From NCBI GenBank assembly GCA_963662705.2, contig OY759767.1, forward strand, positions 2,852,001 through 2,916,000: 64,000 nt of DNA, in the 5' to 3' direction. Positions within the stretch are counted from its first letter, which is position 1; each line of letters starts with the position of its first letter. This DNA comes from JAPPHA01 sp963662705. Lineage in GTDB: Bacteria > Pseudomonadota > Alphaproteobacteria > Rhodobacterales > Rhodobacteraceae. A program made the position numbers and the translations under genes. Of this stretch, positions 44,667 through 51,748 are shown one piece after another. The notes beneath the pieces were generated by a model. It worked only from the letters and a program-made list of their open reading frames with translations. It made no database searches and was not told where the DNA came from.

Positions 44667-45571
44667 TGCAGAGATGGGGCGACCTGACACCGTTTGCCCG
44701 CGGTACGACCCTCATGCTCGGCGCGATCTTTGCCTTTTCGATCATGGACGCGGTCGCGAAGTTCCTGACTGGCAGCTACCACCCGGTACAGGTCGTCTGG
44801 GCTCGATACACGTTTCAACTCGTCTTCGTGTTTCTGATTGCAGCGCCAAGACTCCGAACGCTGCTCAGAACGAAATACCCGCGCCTGCAGCTGGTGCGGT
44901 CCGCTTTCCTTTTCGGGGCGACCGTTTGTTTTTTCCTTTCTCTTCCGCATCTCAAGCTTGTCACGGTCATTGCGATTTTTGAAGTCGCGCCTCTCGTGAT
45001 CTGCCTTTTTGCGTTCTTTTTTCTCGGCGAGCCAGTCGGCTGGCGGCGCTGGGCCGGTGTTACGTGTGGTCTGGTCGGGGCCTTGATCATCATCAGGCCT
45101 GCCGGCGATTTCTTTACGCCAGCGGCCTTGCTGCCCCTCATGGCCGCAGCTTTTTTTGCGGCATACGCGGTCTCGACGCGATTTCTTGGTCAGGCCGAAA
45201 ACCCCTGGACAAGTTTCCTGTACACTGCCCTGATCGGGACAATAGGCGCCAATCTCTGCCTTCCGTTTTTCTGGACCGCTCCCGAACCGACAGACGTCAT
45301 ATTCATGGCAATTCTCGGAGCGGGAGGCGGAATTGGTCACTTCATGTTGATCCGCGCTCTCGTCCAGGCGGATGCCTCCGCCCTATCGCTCTTCAACTAT
45401 TGCGGGCTCATCTACGGCGCGATTCTCGGATACGTCGTATTCTCCGAGGTTCCCGACTTGTTCACAGTTGTTGGATCGGTCTTTATCGTCTCGGCTGGCA
45501 TTTTCGTTTGGTATCGAGAAAACCAGGTCGCCGCACGGAATAGGCAGAACAAGAGATTACCGGAATCCTGA
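44666..45571 (+). CDS. EamA/DMT-superfamily transporter linked to the nitrile hydratase genes
   Basis: A 301-residue membrane protein with about ten spans and two EamA repeats (first TLMLGAIFAFSIMDAVAKF, WARYTFQLVFVFLIAA; second AALLPLMAAAFFAAYAVST, ALIGTIGANLCLPFFW). Its ATG overlaps the hydratase alpha stop by one base, indicating coupling. A role in moving the substrate or product of the hydratase is inferred. Confidence 0.85.
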   Translation: MQRWGDLTPFARGTTLMLGAIFAFSIMDAVAKFLTGSYHPVQVVWARYTFQLVFVFLIAAPRLRTLLRTKYPRLQLVRSAFLFGATVCFFLSLPHLKLVTVIAIFEVAPLVICLFAFFFLGEPVGWRRWAGVTCGLVGALIIIRPAGDFFTPAALLPLMAAAFFAAYAVSTRFLGQAENPWTSFLYTALIGTIGANLCLPFFWTAPEPTDVIFMAILGAGGGIGHFMLIRALVQADASALSLFNYCGLIYGAILGYVVFSEVPDLFTVVGSVFIVSAGIFVWYRENQVAARNRQNKRLPES

Positions 45572-45823
45572 ACCACCTTCATTTGCCAATTTCTTCAGAA
45601 CATCTGCGTCAACATTCCCGGGTAAAACAAGCCTGACTGCTGGCGCTTCCCACAAGGCACCCCACGGTGCTGTCGTCCACCCAAACAATTGGCGCCTGGG
45701 GCTGACACATCGCAATTGAACGTTGCGGGCAGTTGCGCGCAATGAACGTTTGAGCCCGGACATGTTTGATGCTGCTGGCATGAACCGGCCGATGCCGAGG
45801 CGCCGACCGGTTCGCACGGCAGG

Positions 45824-46870
45824 TCACAAACACTCTGCAAGCGTTGTGGCAAGATTGCGAATCAACTGCGGATAAAGCGCCGGGCCAGGCTCGAGGTTTG
45901 AACCGATTGGATCGAGTGTGCCGGTATTGGCGTCGGTCCCGTCCATCACGGTAAGCACCAAGCCCTTGTTGAACTGGGGCTCGGCCAGAACACATTTGAT
46001 ACCTTCGTCGCGAATGAGATCCTGTATTTCTGCAATCCTTGCGGGGCTCGGGTCCGATGCGTCACCAAGCGAAATGGCACCAGAAGCCTGGAGACCGAAG
46101 GACACCTCGAAATACTGATAGGCATCGTGGAAGACGATAAACCGTCCTTTCCGTACCGGTTCCAGAATGCCATGGACCTCGGATACCAGCACCTCCAACT
46201 CGGCGCGCGCTGCGGCTGCGTTGGCGAAGTAGGTTCCGGCATTGCCGGGATCGGCGGATGAGAGTTGTGCCGCGATCAGGTTCAACCAGGTGCTTGCGTT
46301 TTCCGGCGAGAGCCACGCGTGCGAGTCATGTTCGCCATGAGCATGGCCGTGTTCGTCACGGGCGTGGTCGTCGTGTTCATCCTCGTGCGCATGCCCGGCA
46401 TGCTCCTGGTTCTCGTCATGCTCTTCGTGCTCTTCCTCGTGGGCATGCTCTTCGTGATCTTGCTCGTGCTCGTGCGCATGTTCGCCCTCTTCCTTGCGCA
46501 CATGGGCATCGAACAACGCGCCTTCGCGGAAGTCGAACAGGATTGTGCCTTCCGCCTCCAGAAGTGCCGTGACGACTGCATCGCCTGCAAGCGTCTCGAT
46601 CGCACCCTCCATCCATGGCGTCAGTTCCTCACCCATCCAGAATACCAGGTCCGCGTCCTGCAACGCGGCGGCTTCGGAGGGGCGTAGGCTGTAGTCATGG
46701 GGTGACGCGCCCGCCTGGATGATCAGGTTCGGCATGCCGAGCCCCTCCATCACGCGGGCCACCAATGAATGCACGGGCGCTATATCGGCGGCAACGTTCG
46801 GGATATCCCCCATCGCGGTACTGCCCATCAATGCCGCTGTTATCGAGAGGAGAAGGAGTTTTCTGGACAT
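45824..46870 (-). CDS. znuA: Zinc ABC transporter substrate-binding protein
   Basis: A 348-residue periplasmic zinc-binding protein. Signal peptide residues 1-21 (MSRKLLLLSITAALMGSTAM). Metal ligands appear in ASPHDYSL (His58), DSHAWLSPEN (His184) and FIVFHDAYQYF, as in ZnuA. A long loop at residues 123-184 is packed with His, Glu and Asp, a hallmark of zinc rather than manganese carriers. The ribosome site is GGAGGATCCG. It is divergent from zur-znuC-znuB, with a 77-bp control gap. Confidence 0.93.
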   Translation of the reverse strand: MSRKLLLLSITAALMGSTAMGDIPNVAADIAPVHSLVARVMEGLGMPNLIIQAGASPHDYSLRPSEAAALQDADLVFWMGEELTPWMEGAIETLAGDAVVTALLEAEGTILFDFREGALFDAHVRKEEGEHAHEHEQDHEEHAHEEEHEEHDENQEHAGHAHEDEHDDHARDEHGHAHGEHDSHAWLSPENASTWLNLIAAQLSSADPGNAGTYFANAAAARAELEVLVSEVHGILEPVRKGRFIVFHDAYQYFEVSFGLQASGAISLGDASDPSPARIAEIQDLIRDEGIKCVLAEPQFNKGLVLTVMDGTDANTGTLDPIGSNLEPGPALYPQLIRNLATTLAECL

Positions 46871-46947
46871 CGGATCCTCCGTGTGATTTTATAACATTGC
46901 GATCTGCATAACTGAAATGCAATAACATAACAAGAAAGGTTTGAATC
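46871..46947. promoter_or_regulatory. Zur-type operator region between znuA and zur
   Basis: This AT-rich gap has two ATAACAT heptamers, at 46891-46897 and 46922-46928, spaced 31 bp apart, with GCATAAC between them. These resemble the half-sites of alphaproteobacterial Zur boxes. It should control both directions, repressing zinc uptake when zinc is plentiful. Exact box limits cannot be fixed by eye. Confidence 0.6.
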
Positions 46948-47445
46948 GTGTCAGCCACGAACATCGTCCCGGTCGGATTTGCGCAGCACGATCATTCGGC
47001 TTGCATCGAAGACGCGATTGCCGCCGCCGAAACACGCTGCGAAAACGAGAGGCTGCGCCTGACCCCGGTGCGCCGCAAGGTTCTGGAATTTCTCCTGCGG
47101 GAGCATCGCGCACTTGGCGCCTATGAGATCCTCGATCTACTGCGCGAGGTGGGATTCGGCTCCCAGCCGCCGGTGGCATACCGCGCGCTCGACTTCCTGG
47201 TCGCCCACGGCTTCGTACACAAGCTTGAACGCCTGAATGCCTTCGTTGCCTGTGCCCATCCCGGTCAAACCCATTCGCCGGCCTTCATGATCTGCCGCCT
47301 GTGCGATACCGTGGCCGAGACGCAATCGGCACCGACCAGCGGCGCCCTCGGGGCCGCCGCCCGCGCGGCGGGATTCCGGGTCGAACGCACGGTTGTGGAA
47401 GCCGAAGGCGTATGTCCCGCCTGCGCCACGAAAACCGGCTCATGA
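46948..47445 (+). CDS. zur: Fur-family zinc uptake regulator
   Basis: A 165-residue Fur-family repressor starting with GTG 46948. The DNA-binding half has LRLTPVRRKVLEFLLREHRALGAYEILDLL and AYRALDFLVAHGFVHKLE. The C-terminal half has HPGQTHSPAFMICRLCD with CRLC and a closing CPAC, the structural zinc pair. Its position in the znu operon identifies it as Zur. It overlaps znuC by ATGA. Confidence 0.9.
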   Translation: MSATNIVPVGFAQHDHSACIEDAIAAAETRCENERLRLTPVRRKVLEFLLREHRALGAYEILDLLREVGFGSQPPVAYRALDFLVAHGFVHKLERLNAFVACAHPGQTHSPAFMICRLCDTVAETQSAPTSGALGAAARAAGFRVERTVVEAEGVCPACATKTGS

Positions 47446-48176
47446 ACCTGGTTTCCGTTGAAGACCTCTGCATCCGCTACGGTGCCCACACGGCACTGCG
47501 TCATGTCAGCCTGTCGATCGAGCGGGGGGAGATCGTCACCATTGTCGGCCCAAATGGCTCGGGCAAGACCAGCCTCCTGCGCGCCATCGTAGGCGCGCAC
47601 CGACCGGACAGCGGGAGGGTCAAGTGCAAACCCGGCCTGCGAATCGGATATGTGCCGCAGAAGTTGCACATCAATCCAACCCTGCCGATCACGGTTGATC
47701 GGTTCCTGAAGCTCACCGATCGCGTTTCGCCGGATGCCCGCAAGGTTTCACTTGAAGAGGCGGGAGTGCCGGACACGTTGGAACGCCAGATGTCTCAACT
47801 TTCGGGCGGGCAGTTTCAGCGCGTGCTTTTGGCCCGCGCCCTGATCAACCGGCCAGAGATCCTTTTGCTTGACGAAGCTACTCAGGGCCTCGACCAACCG
47901 GGTTCGGCGGCTTTCTATCGCCAGATCGAGACGGTAAGGCAGGAAACCGGCTGCGCGGTTCTGATGATCAGCCATGAACTACACGTTGTCATGAGCACGT
48001 CCGACCGGGTGATTTGCCTCAACGGCCATATCTGTTGCGAAGGGACGCCCGCTGTGGTCGCCTCGGCCCCGGAATACCGTATGCTCTTTGGCGCAGGAAC
48101 GGGCGGCGCCCTGGCACTCTATCGTCACGATCATGACCACGATCACGACGTCCCTTCGACGATGGCGGCGAAATAA
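47442..48176 (+). CDS. znuC: Zinc ABC transporter ATP-binding protein
   Basis: A 244-residue ATPase with Walker A GPNGSGKTS, signature LSGGQFQRVLLARAL, Walker B ILLLDEATQGLD and switch His in LMISHELHVV. The C-terminal end is His/Asp-rich (YRHDHDHDHD), a common feature of ZnuC. It overlaps zur by 4 bp and shares one base with the znuB start, implying coupled translation. Confidence 0.92.
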   Translation: MNLVSVEDLCIRYGAHTALRHVSLSIERGEIVTIVGPNGSGKTSLLRAIVGAHRPDSGRVKCKPGLRIGYVPQKLHINPTLPITVDRFLKLTDRVSPDARKVSLEEAGVPDTLERQMSQLSGGQFQRVLLARALINRPEILLLDEATQGLDQPGSAAFYRQIETVRQETGCAVLMISHELHVVMSTSDRVICLNGHICCEGTPAVVASAPEYRMLFGAGTGGALALYRHDHDHDHDVPSTMAAK

Positions 48177-48973
48177 TGCTCGACGATTTCATGACGCGCG
48201 CGACGTTGGCGGGGATCGGCGTGGCGTTTGCAGCGGCTCCGCTTGGCTGCTTCGTCGTCTGGCGGCGCATGGCCTATTTCGGAGAAACAACGGCCCACGC
48301 AGCAATTCTGGGTGTCGCTCTTTCCCTGGCATTGCAGGCATCGATCTTTGCGGGCACGGTGGCGGTGGCGCTGGTGATGGCCGTGACGGCGACACTTTTG
48401 GCGTGGCGGGGCTATACCATGGATACGCTTCTGGGCGTTCTGGCCCATTCCTCCCTTGCGTTCGGACTTGTGGCGGTATCGTTCCTATCCGGCATCCGCG
48501 TCGATCTCATGGCCTATCTCTTTGGTGACATCCTGGCTGTCTCGCGCATTGACCTTGTCGTGATCTGGGGTGGCGGCGCGCTGGTCATTGCTCTGATCGC
48601 CTGGCGCTGGTCAGCGCTTTTGACCTCGACCCTGAACGAAGAACTGGCCTGTGCCAGCGGGCTCGATCCCCGTCACGAACAATTGATCCTGACGCTGGCC
48701 CTGGCGATCACCGTTGCCGTGGCAATCAAGGTTGTCGGTGTTCTGCTTATCGTAGCCATGTTGATCATCCCCGCCGCCGCTGCCAGCGGCCTTGCCCGAA
48801 CACCCGAGGCCATGGCCATGATCGCTGGAGCAATCGGCGCCATCTCGGCACTGGCTGGCCTGCGTGCCGCCTACGTGCTTGATACTCCAGCCGGTCCGTC
48901 CATCGTTTGCGTAGCCGCAGTAGCGTTTGCCGCCTGCAGCCTGATCGAAAGAAGAGCGCGACTCGGTTCGTGA
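48176..48973 (+). CDS. znuB: Zinc ABC transporter permease
   Basis: A 265-residue permease with about eight spans. Typical ABC-3 family features are FVVWRRMAYFGETTAHAAILG near residue 30, SGLDPRHEQL in the middle and KVVGVLLIVAMLIIPAAAA. ATG 48176 overlaps the last base of the znuC stop. It is the end of the zur-znuCB operon. Confidence 0.92.
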   Translation: MLDDFMTRATLAGIGVAFAAAPLGCFVVWRRMAYFGETTAHAAILGVALSLALQASIFAGTVAVALVMAVTATLLAWRGYTMDTLLGVLAHSSLAFGLVAVSFLSGIRVDLMAYLFGDILAVSRIDLVVIWGGGALVIALIAWRWSALLTSTLNEELACASGLDPRHEQLILTLALAITVAVAIKVVGVLLIVAMLIIPAAAASGLARTPEAMAMIAGAIGAISALAGLRAAYVLDTPAGPSIVCVAAVAFAACSLIERRARLGS

Positions 48974-48987
48974 ACGCATACGCTCGG

Positions 48988-49003
48988 CGCCCTGAAGAGG
49001 GCG
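48988..49003 (+). terminator. Short stem-loop after znuB
   Basis: CGCCCT-GAAG-AGGGCG, 6 bp with a tetraloop, 15 bp after the znuB stop. No T-run follows, so it is only a candidate terminator or mRNA end structure. Confidence 0.35.
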
Positions 49004-49210
49004 GCATGCGGTGAAACGAAAATCCCAAGCGTGACAGATGCTCGTTTTTGCAGCGGCACCTGTTCCGGGCTATTCCAATTTCCAGGGAACTCAATGCGGG
49101 ATCAAACCGGGAAACCCGACCCGCCTTCCGACAATTCATTCAGAAAAAATACACTCCGCCAGCCAGCCGCTGTTGCATCATCTTGAGGAATCGATTGTCC
49201 TCTCCGGAAA

Positions 49211-49924
49211 CTAATCGACCTGGCGGACGGCGACAATAGGGCCGGTCCTGCCCTCCTGGAGCACAGCGATCAAAACTGCGGACGGATCAACTTGTCCTGA
49301 TAGCTGCTTTTTCTCCTGTCCGTTCCACGTTGCCGCCCGTTTCCACGAGTCGACGACATTGGTGTACAGGATCGTTCGCCCCCTGTTTTCGCCTCGTTCG
49401 ATCTTGACCGTTGCTTCCGGCGTGATTTCAGCCAGGTAAATGCTGCAGCCGGCCGTGCAGACCTCGCGGCCTTGCTCCTTTCGCTCGAGACGAATCGTCA
49501 ACCGTTCGCCGGCCCTTTTCACGATGAACTCGACAGGCTCCGGCTGTCGTTGGAGGGATTCGATCTCTTCAGGGACTCCCCGAATTCGGCCGCCCGCGAA
49601 TTGGGCGACGCCGTGCAAGATGATCTGGGGCGTGACCAACCTGTACGGACTCATCAGGCGCATGTTGTAGGCAGCCTGCCGCGGAGTGAATTCGGCGATC
49701 GCGAATTCGTCCTTCCAACCGATATAGTCCCAGTAATCCACATGCATGCCGAGAGCGATGACATCGTCCTGTTTCGCCAGTTCCGTCAGGAATCGATCGG
49801 CAGGCGGACAGGACGAACAGCCCTGGCTCGTGTACAACTCGACCAGAACCGGTCCGGCCAACACGGGGACAGAAGAAAACGCCCAGATACAGGACGTCCA
49901 GACAATTCCAATCAAGCGCATCAT
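49211..49924 (-). CDS. DUF1223 thioredoxin-like exported protein
   Basis: A 237-residue protein with a signal peptide at residues 1-24 (MRLIGIVWTSCIWAFSSVPVLA). The DUF1223 opening PVLVELYTSQGCSSCPPADRFL carries a CxxC pair in a thioredoxin-like position. It is followed by VIALGMHVDYWDYIGWKDEFA and TPQIILHGVAQFAGG. The periplasmic redox role is suspected but unproven. The start could be ATG 49945, seven codons upstream, where the GAGGA sequence lies too close; 49924 fits the signal better. Confidence 0.82.
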   Translation of the reverse strand: MMRLIGIVWTSCIWAFSSVPVLAGPVLVELYTSQGCSSCPPADRFLTELAKQDDVIALGMHVDYWDYIGWKDEFAIAEFTPRQAAYNMRLMSPYRLVTPQIILHGVAQFAGGRIRGVPEEIESLQRQPEPVEFIVKRAGERLTIRLERKEQGREVCTAGCSIYLAEITPEATVKIERGENRGRTILYTNVVDSWKRAATWNGQEKKQLSGQVDPSAVLIAVLQEGRTGPIVAVRQVD

Positions 49925-50005
49925 GGCAAATCGACCTATCAACATTCCTCGTCGTGACGCAATTCACGATTAGGCGATCTTCCCACCTGCGGAGAAACCG
50001 GTCCA

Positions 50006-50013
50006 ATAAATAC
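50006..50013. repeat. Left target-site duplication of the IS
   Basis: ATAAATAC directly before the left inverted repeat, identical to 51646-51653 on the far side. Confidence 0.85.
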
Positions 50014-50036
50014 GGGTGTGAATCTCGCATGGCGAC
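50014..50036. repeat. Left terminal inverted repeat of the IS
   Basis: 23 bp; 19 positions match the right end in inverted orientation. Confidence 0.85.
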
Positions 50037-50248
50037 ATGATCTGGCGCGGATGGAGGGATTTGGCGGCTGCGAATCAGGCGAAAGTGGGTGTTTCGGCGT
50101 GTTTTGGCCGGTCGAGGTGACATTATTTCGGGTCGAGCCGGAATTTTGTCACCATCGGGAGAAATTGGGAATGTTCCTTCCGCACGACATCGCTATCGTA
50201 CGGCCAATCACAAAACTCGGCGTTTCGCCGAAGCAAGGAGCATTCCCA

Positions 50249-51613
50249 ATGACACTTTCGCATACGTGTTCAGCGCTGTCCAACCCTCTCGACATGTCCG
50301 GAATTGCCGATGCGGCGGCTGCGGACATCCGCCGCGAGGTCCTCGAACGCTTTGCCGCGGCCGGTGCCGCGTGCGACTTTGCCGAGGTTGAGATGCTGGT
50401 TTTCGAGTCCGTTGCGGCGACGGGGCGGGAGATGCTGCGGAACCTGATCGAGGCCCGCGATGACGCCGCGCCCCGGCTGGTGCGGGACGACAAGCCCTGG
50501 TACCGGGCTGGCGCCACGCACAAGACCATCATGACCCTGCTCGGGGAGGTGAGCTATGAGCGCAGCCGCTTCCGCCGCCGTGGCGAAACCATGTCATGGA
50601 TGCCGGTGGACGAGGGTCTCGGGCTGATGGGGGGCTGGATGACGCGGCCGGCGGCGGAGGCGGCGGTGACGACGGTGGCCCACTGCACCTACCAGGATGC
50701 GGAACAGCTGCTGCAGAAGGCTGGCGCGATGACGCCGTCGGCGAGTGCGCTGCAGGATCTGGCGCGTGCGGTGCATGAGCACTGGAGCGCGGCCGAGGAT
50801 GCGGTGACGGAGCAGGTGCGGGAGGCGGAAGGCATTCCGGGTGCGGCGGTATCTGCGGCGGTTTCGCTGGATGGCGTGATGGTTCCAATGCGTCCGGGCG
50901 AGGATGGGCGCGCGGAGGCCTGTTGGCGCGAGGCCTCCTGCGGGACGGTATCCTTCTTCGACAGGGAGGGGACGCGTCTTGCCGGCGTTTGCCTGGCGCG
51001 CATGCCGGAGGCGGGCATGACCAGCCTGAAGGCGCGGCTCTTGAGCGAGGTTGCGCGGATCCGGGAAGTGCGTCCCGACCTGGTGCTGGTGGCGGCGGCT
51101 GACGGGGCGCTGTCGAACTGGGAGTTCCTTGCGAAGCTGGATCCCCATGCGGAGGTTCTCGATGTCTGGCACGCACTCGAACATCTTCATGTCGTCGCAC
51201 AATCTGCACGTGATCCGGACCACTGGTTCCGGAAGTGGCGCGGTGTGCTGATGGACGAACACGACGGGGTGGAACGGGTCATCCGGGCCATACGCTACCT
51301 GCGGGACAGTTGCGGCCGTGGCCGAGCAGACGTGGAGCGGGAGCTGGAATACTTCCGCAAGAACAGACTGCGCATGCGCTATCGGACTCTGAAGGACCGT
51401 AATCTCCCCATCGGGAGCGGTGTGGTTGAGGCCGCGAACAAAAGCATCGTGACAAAAAGATTCAAGGGCTCGGGCATGCGATGGAGCATGGAGGGCGGCC
51501 AGGCGATCATGACCTTTCGGGCACTGATCCTCTCAGGCCGGTTCGACCGCGCGTGGACCGCTCTTGCGGCAAATGACAACGCAAAACCAAACAGCCAAAA
51601 GCTCGCAGCATGA
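50249..51613 (+). CDS. ISKra4-family transposase
   Basis: A 454-residue transposase. Family marks are the opening helix-rich region, HKTIMTLLGEVSYERSRFRRR, SLDGVMVPMRPGE (first Asp), LVAAADGALSNWEFL (second Asp), VLDVWHALEHLH, and the C-terminal LPIGSGVVEAANKSIV and FKGSGMRWSMEGGQ, the family's end signature. ATG 50249 is preceded by AAGGAGCATTCCCA, a strong ribosome site; the longer frame starts inside the inverted repeat. The reading frame is intact, so the element may be active. Confidence 0.9.
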   Translation: MTLSHTCSALSNPLDMSGIADAAAADIRREVLERFAAAGAACDFAEVEMLVFESVAATGREMLRNLIEARDDAAPRLVRDDKPWYRAGATHKTIMTLLGEVSYERSRFRRRGETMSWMPVDEGLGLMGGWMTRPAAEAAVTTVAHCTYQDAEQLLQKAGAMTPSASALQDLARAVHEHWSAAEDAVTEQVREAEGIPGAAVSAAVSLDGVMVPMRPGEDGRAEACWREASCGTVSFFDREGTRLAGVCLARMPEAGMTSLKARLLSEVARIREVRPDLVLVAAADGALSNWEFLAKLDPHAEVLDVWHALEHLHVVAQSARDPDHWFRKWRGVLMDEHDGVERVIRAIRYLRDSCGRGRADVERELEYFRKNRLRMRYRTLKDRNLPIGSGVVEAANKSIVTKRFKGSGMRWSMEGGQAIMTFRALILSGRFDRAWTALAANDNAKPNSQKLAA

Positions 51614-51622
51614 GCCAAAAAC

Positions 51623-51645
51623 GTCGCCATGGTAAATTTACACCC
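51623..51645. repeat. Right terminal inverted repeat of the IS
   Basis: 23 bp, pairs with 50014-50036; it lies 9 bp after the transposase stop. Confidence 0.85.
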
Positions 51646-51653
51646 ATAAATAC
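51646..51653. repeat. Right target-site duplication of the IS
   Basis: ATAAATAC, identical to 50006-50013. Confidence 0.85.
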
Positions 51654-51748
51654 CTTGCGAGCCAACTTGATCAGCAGGAATTCGGATCGACACCAGGGGA
51701 TTCAAATGTCGTGGCCGTTCGGTTTGCCTGCGCAATTGAACTCATGCC

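Larger units (their letters stand above)
50014..51645 (+). mobile_element. ISKra4-type insertion sequence, 1632 bp, complete
   Basis: The element is bounded by imperfect inverted repeats, 50014-50036 (GGGTGTGAATCTCGCATGG then CGAC) and 51623-51645 (reverse complement GGGTGTAAATTTACCATGG then CGAC), matching at 19 of 23 positions. It is flanked by an exact 8-bp duplication ATAAATAC. It carries one intact transposase gene. Insertion is in the gap between the DUF1223 gene and acnA, so it breaks no gene. Intact ends and duplication point to a fairly recent arrival. Confidence 0.9.

Noticed and set aside
46265..46687. A 140-codon plus-strand frame with several hydrophobic runs opposite znuA
   Set aside because: It is the antisense of the His/Asp/Glu-rich znuA loop, whose codons read as Val/Leu/Met on the other strand. 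There is no ribosome site and znuA is certain.
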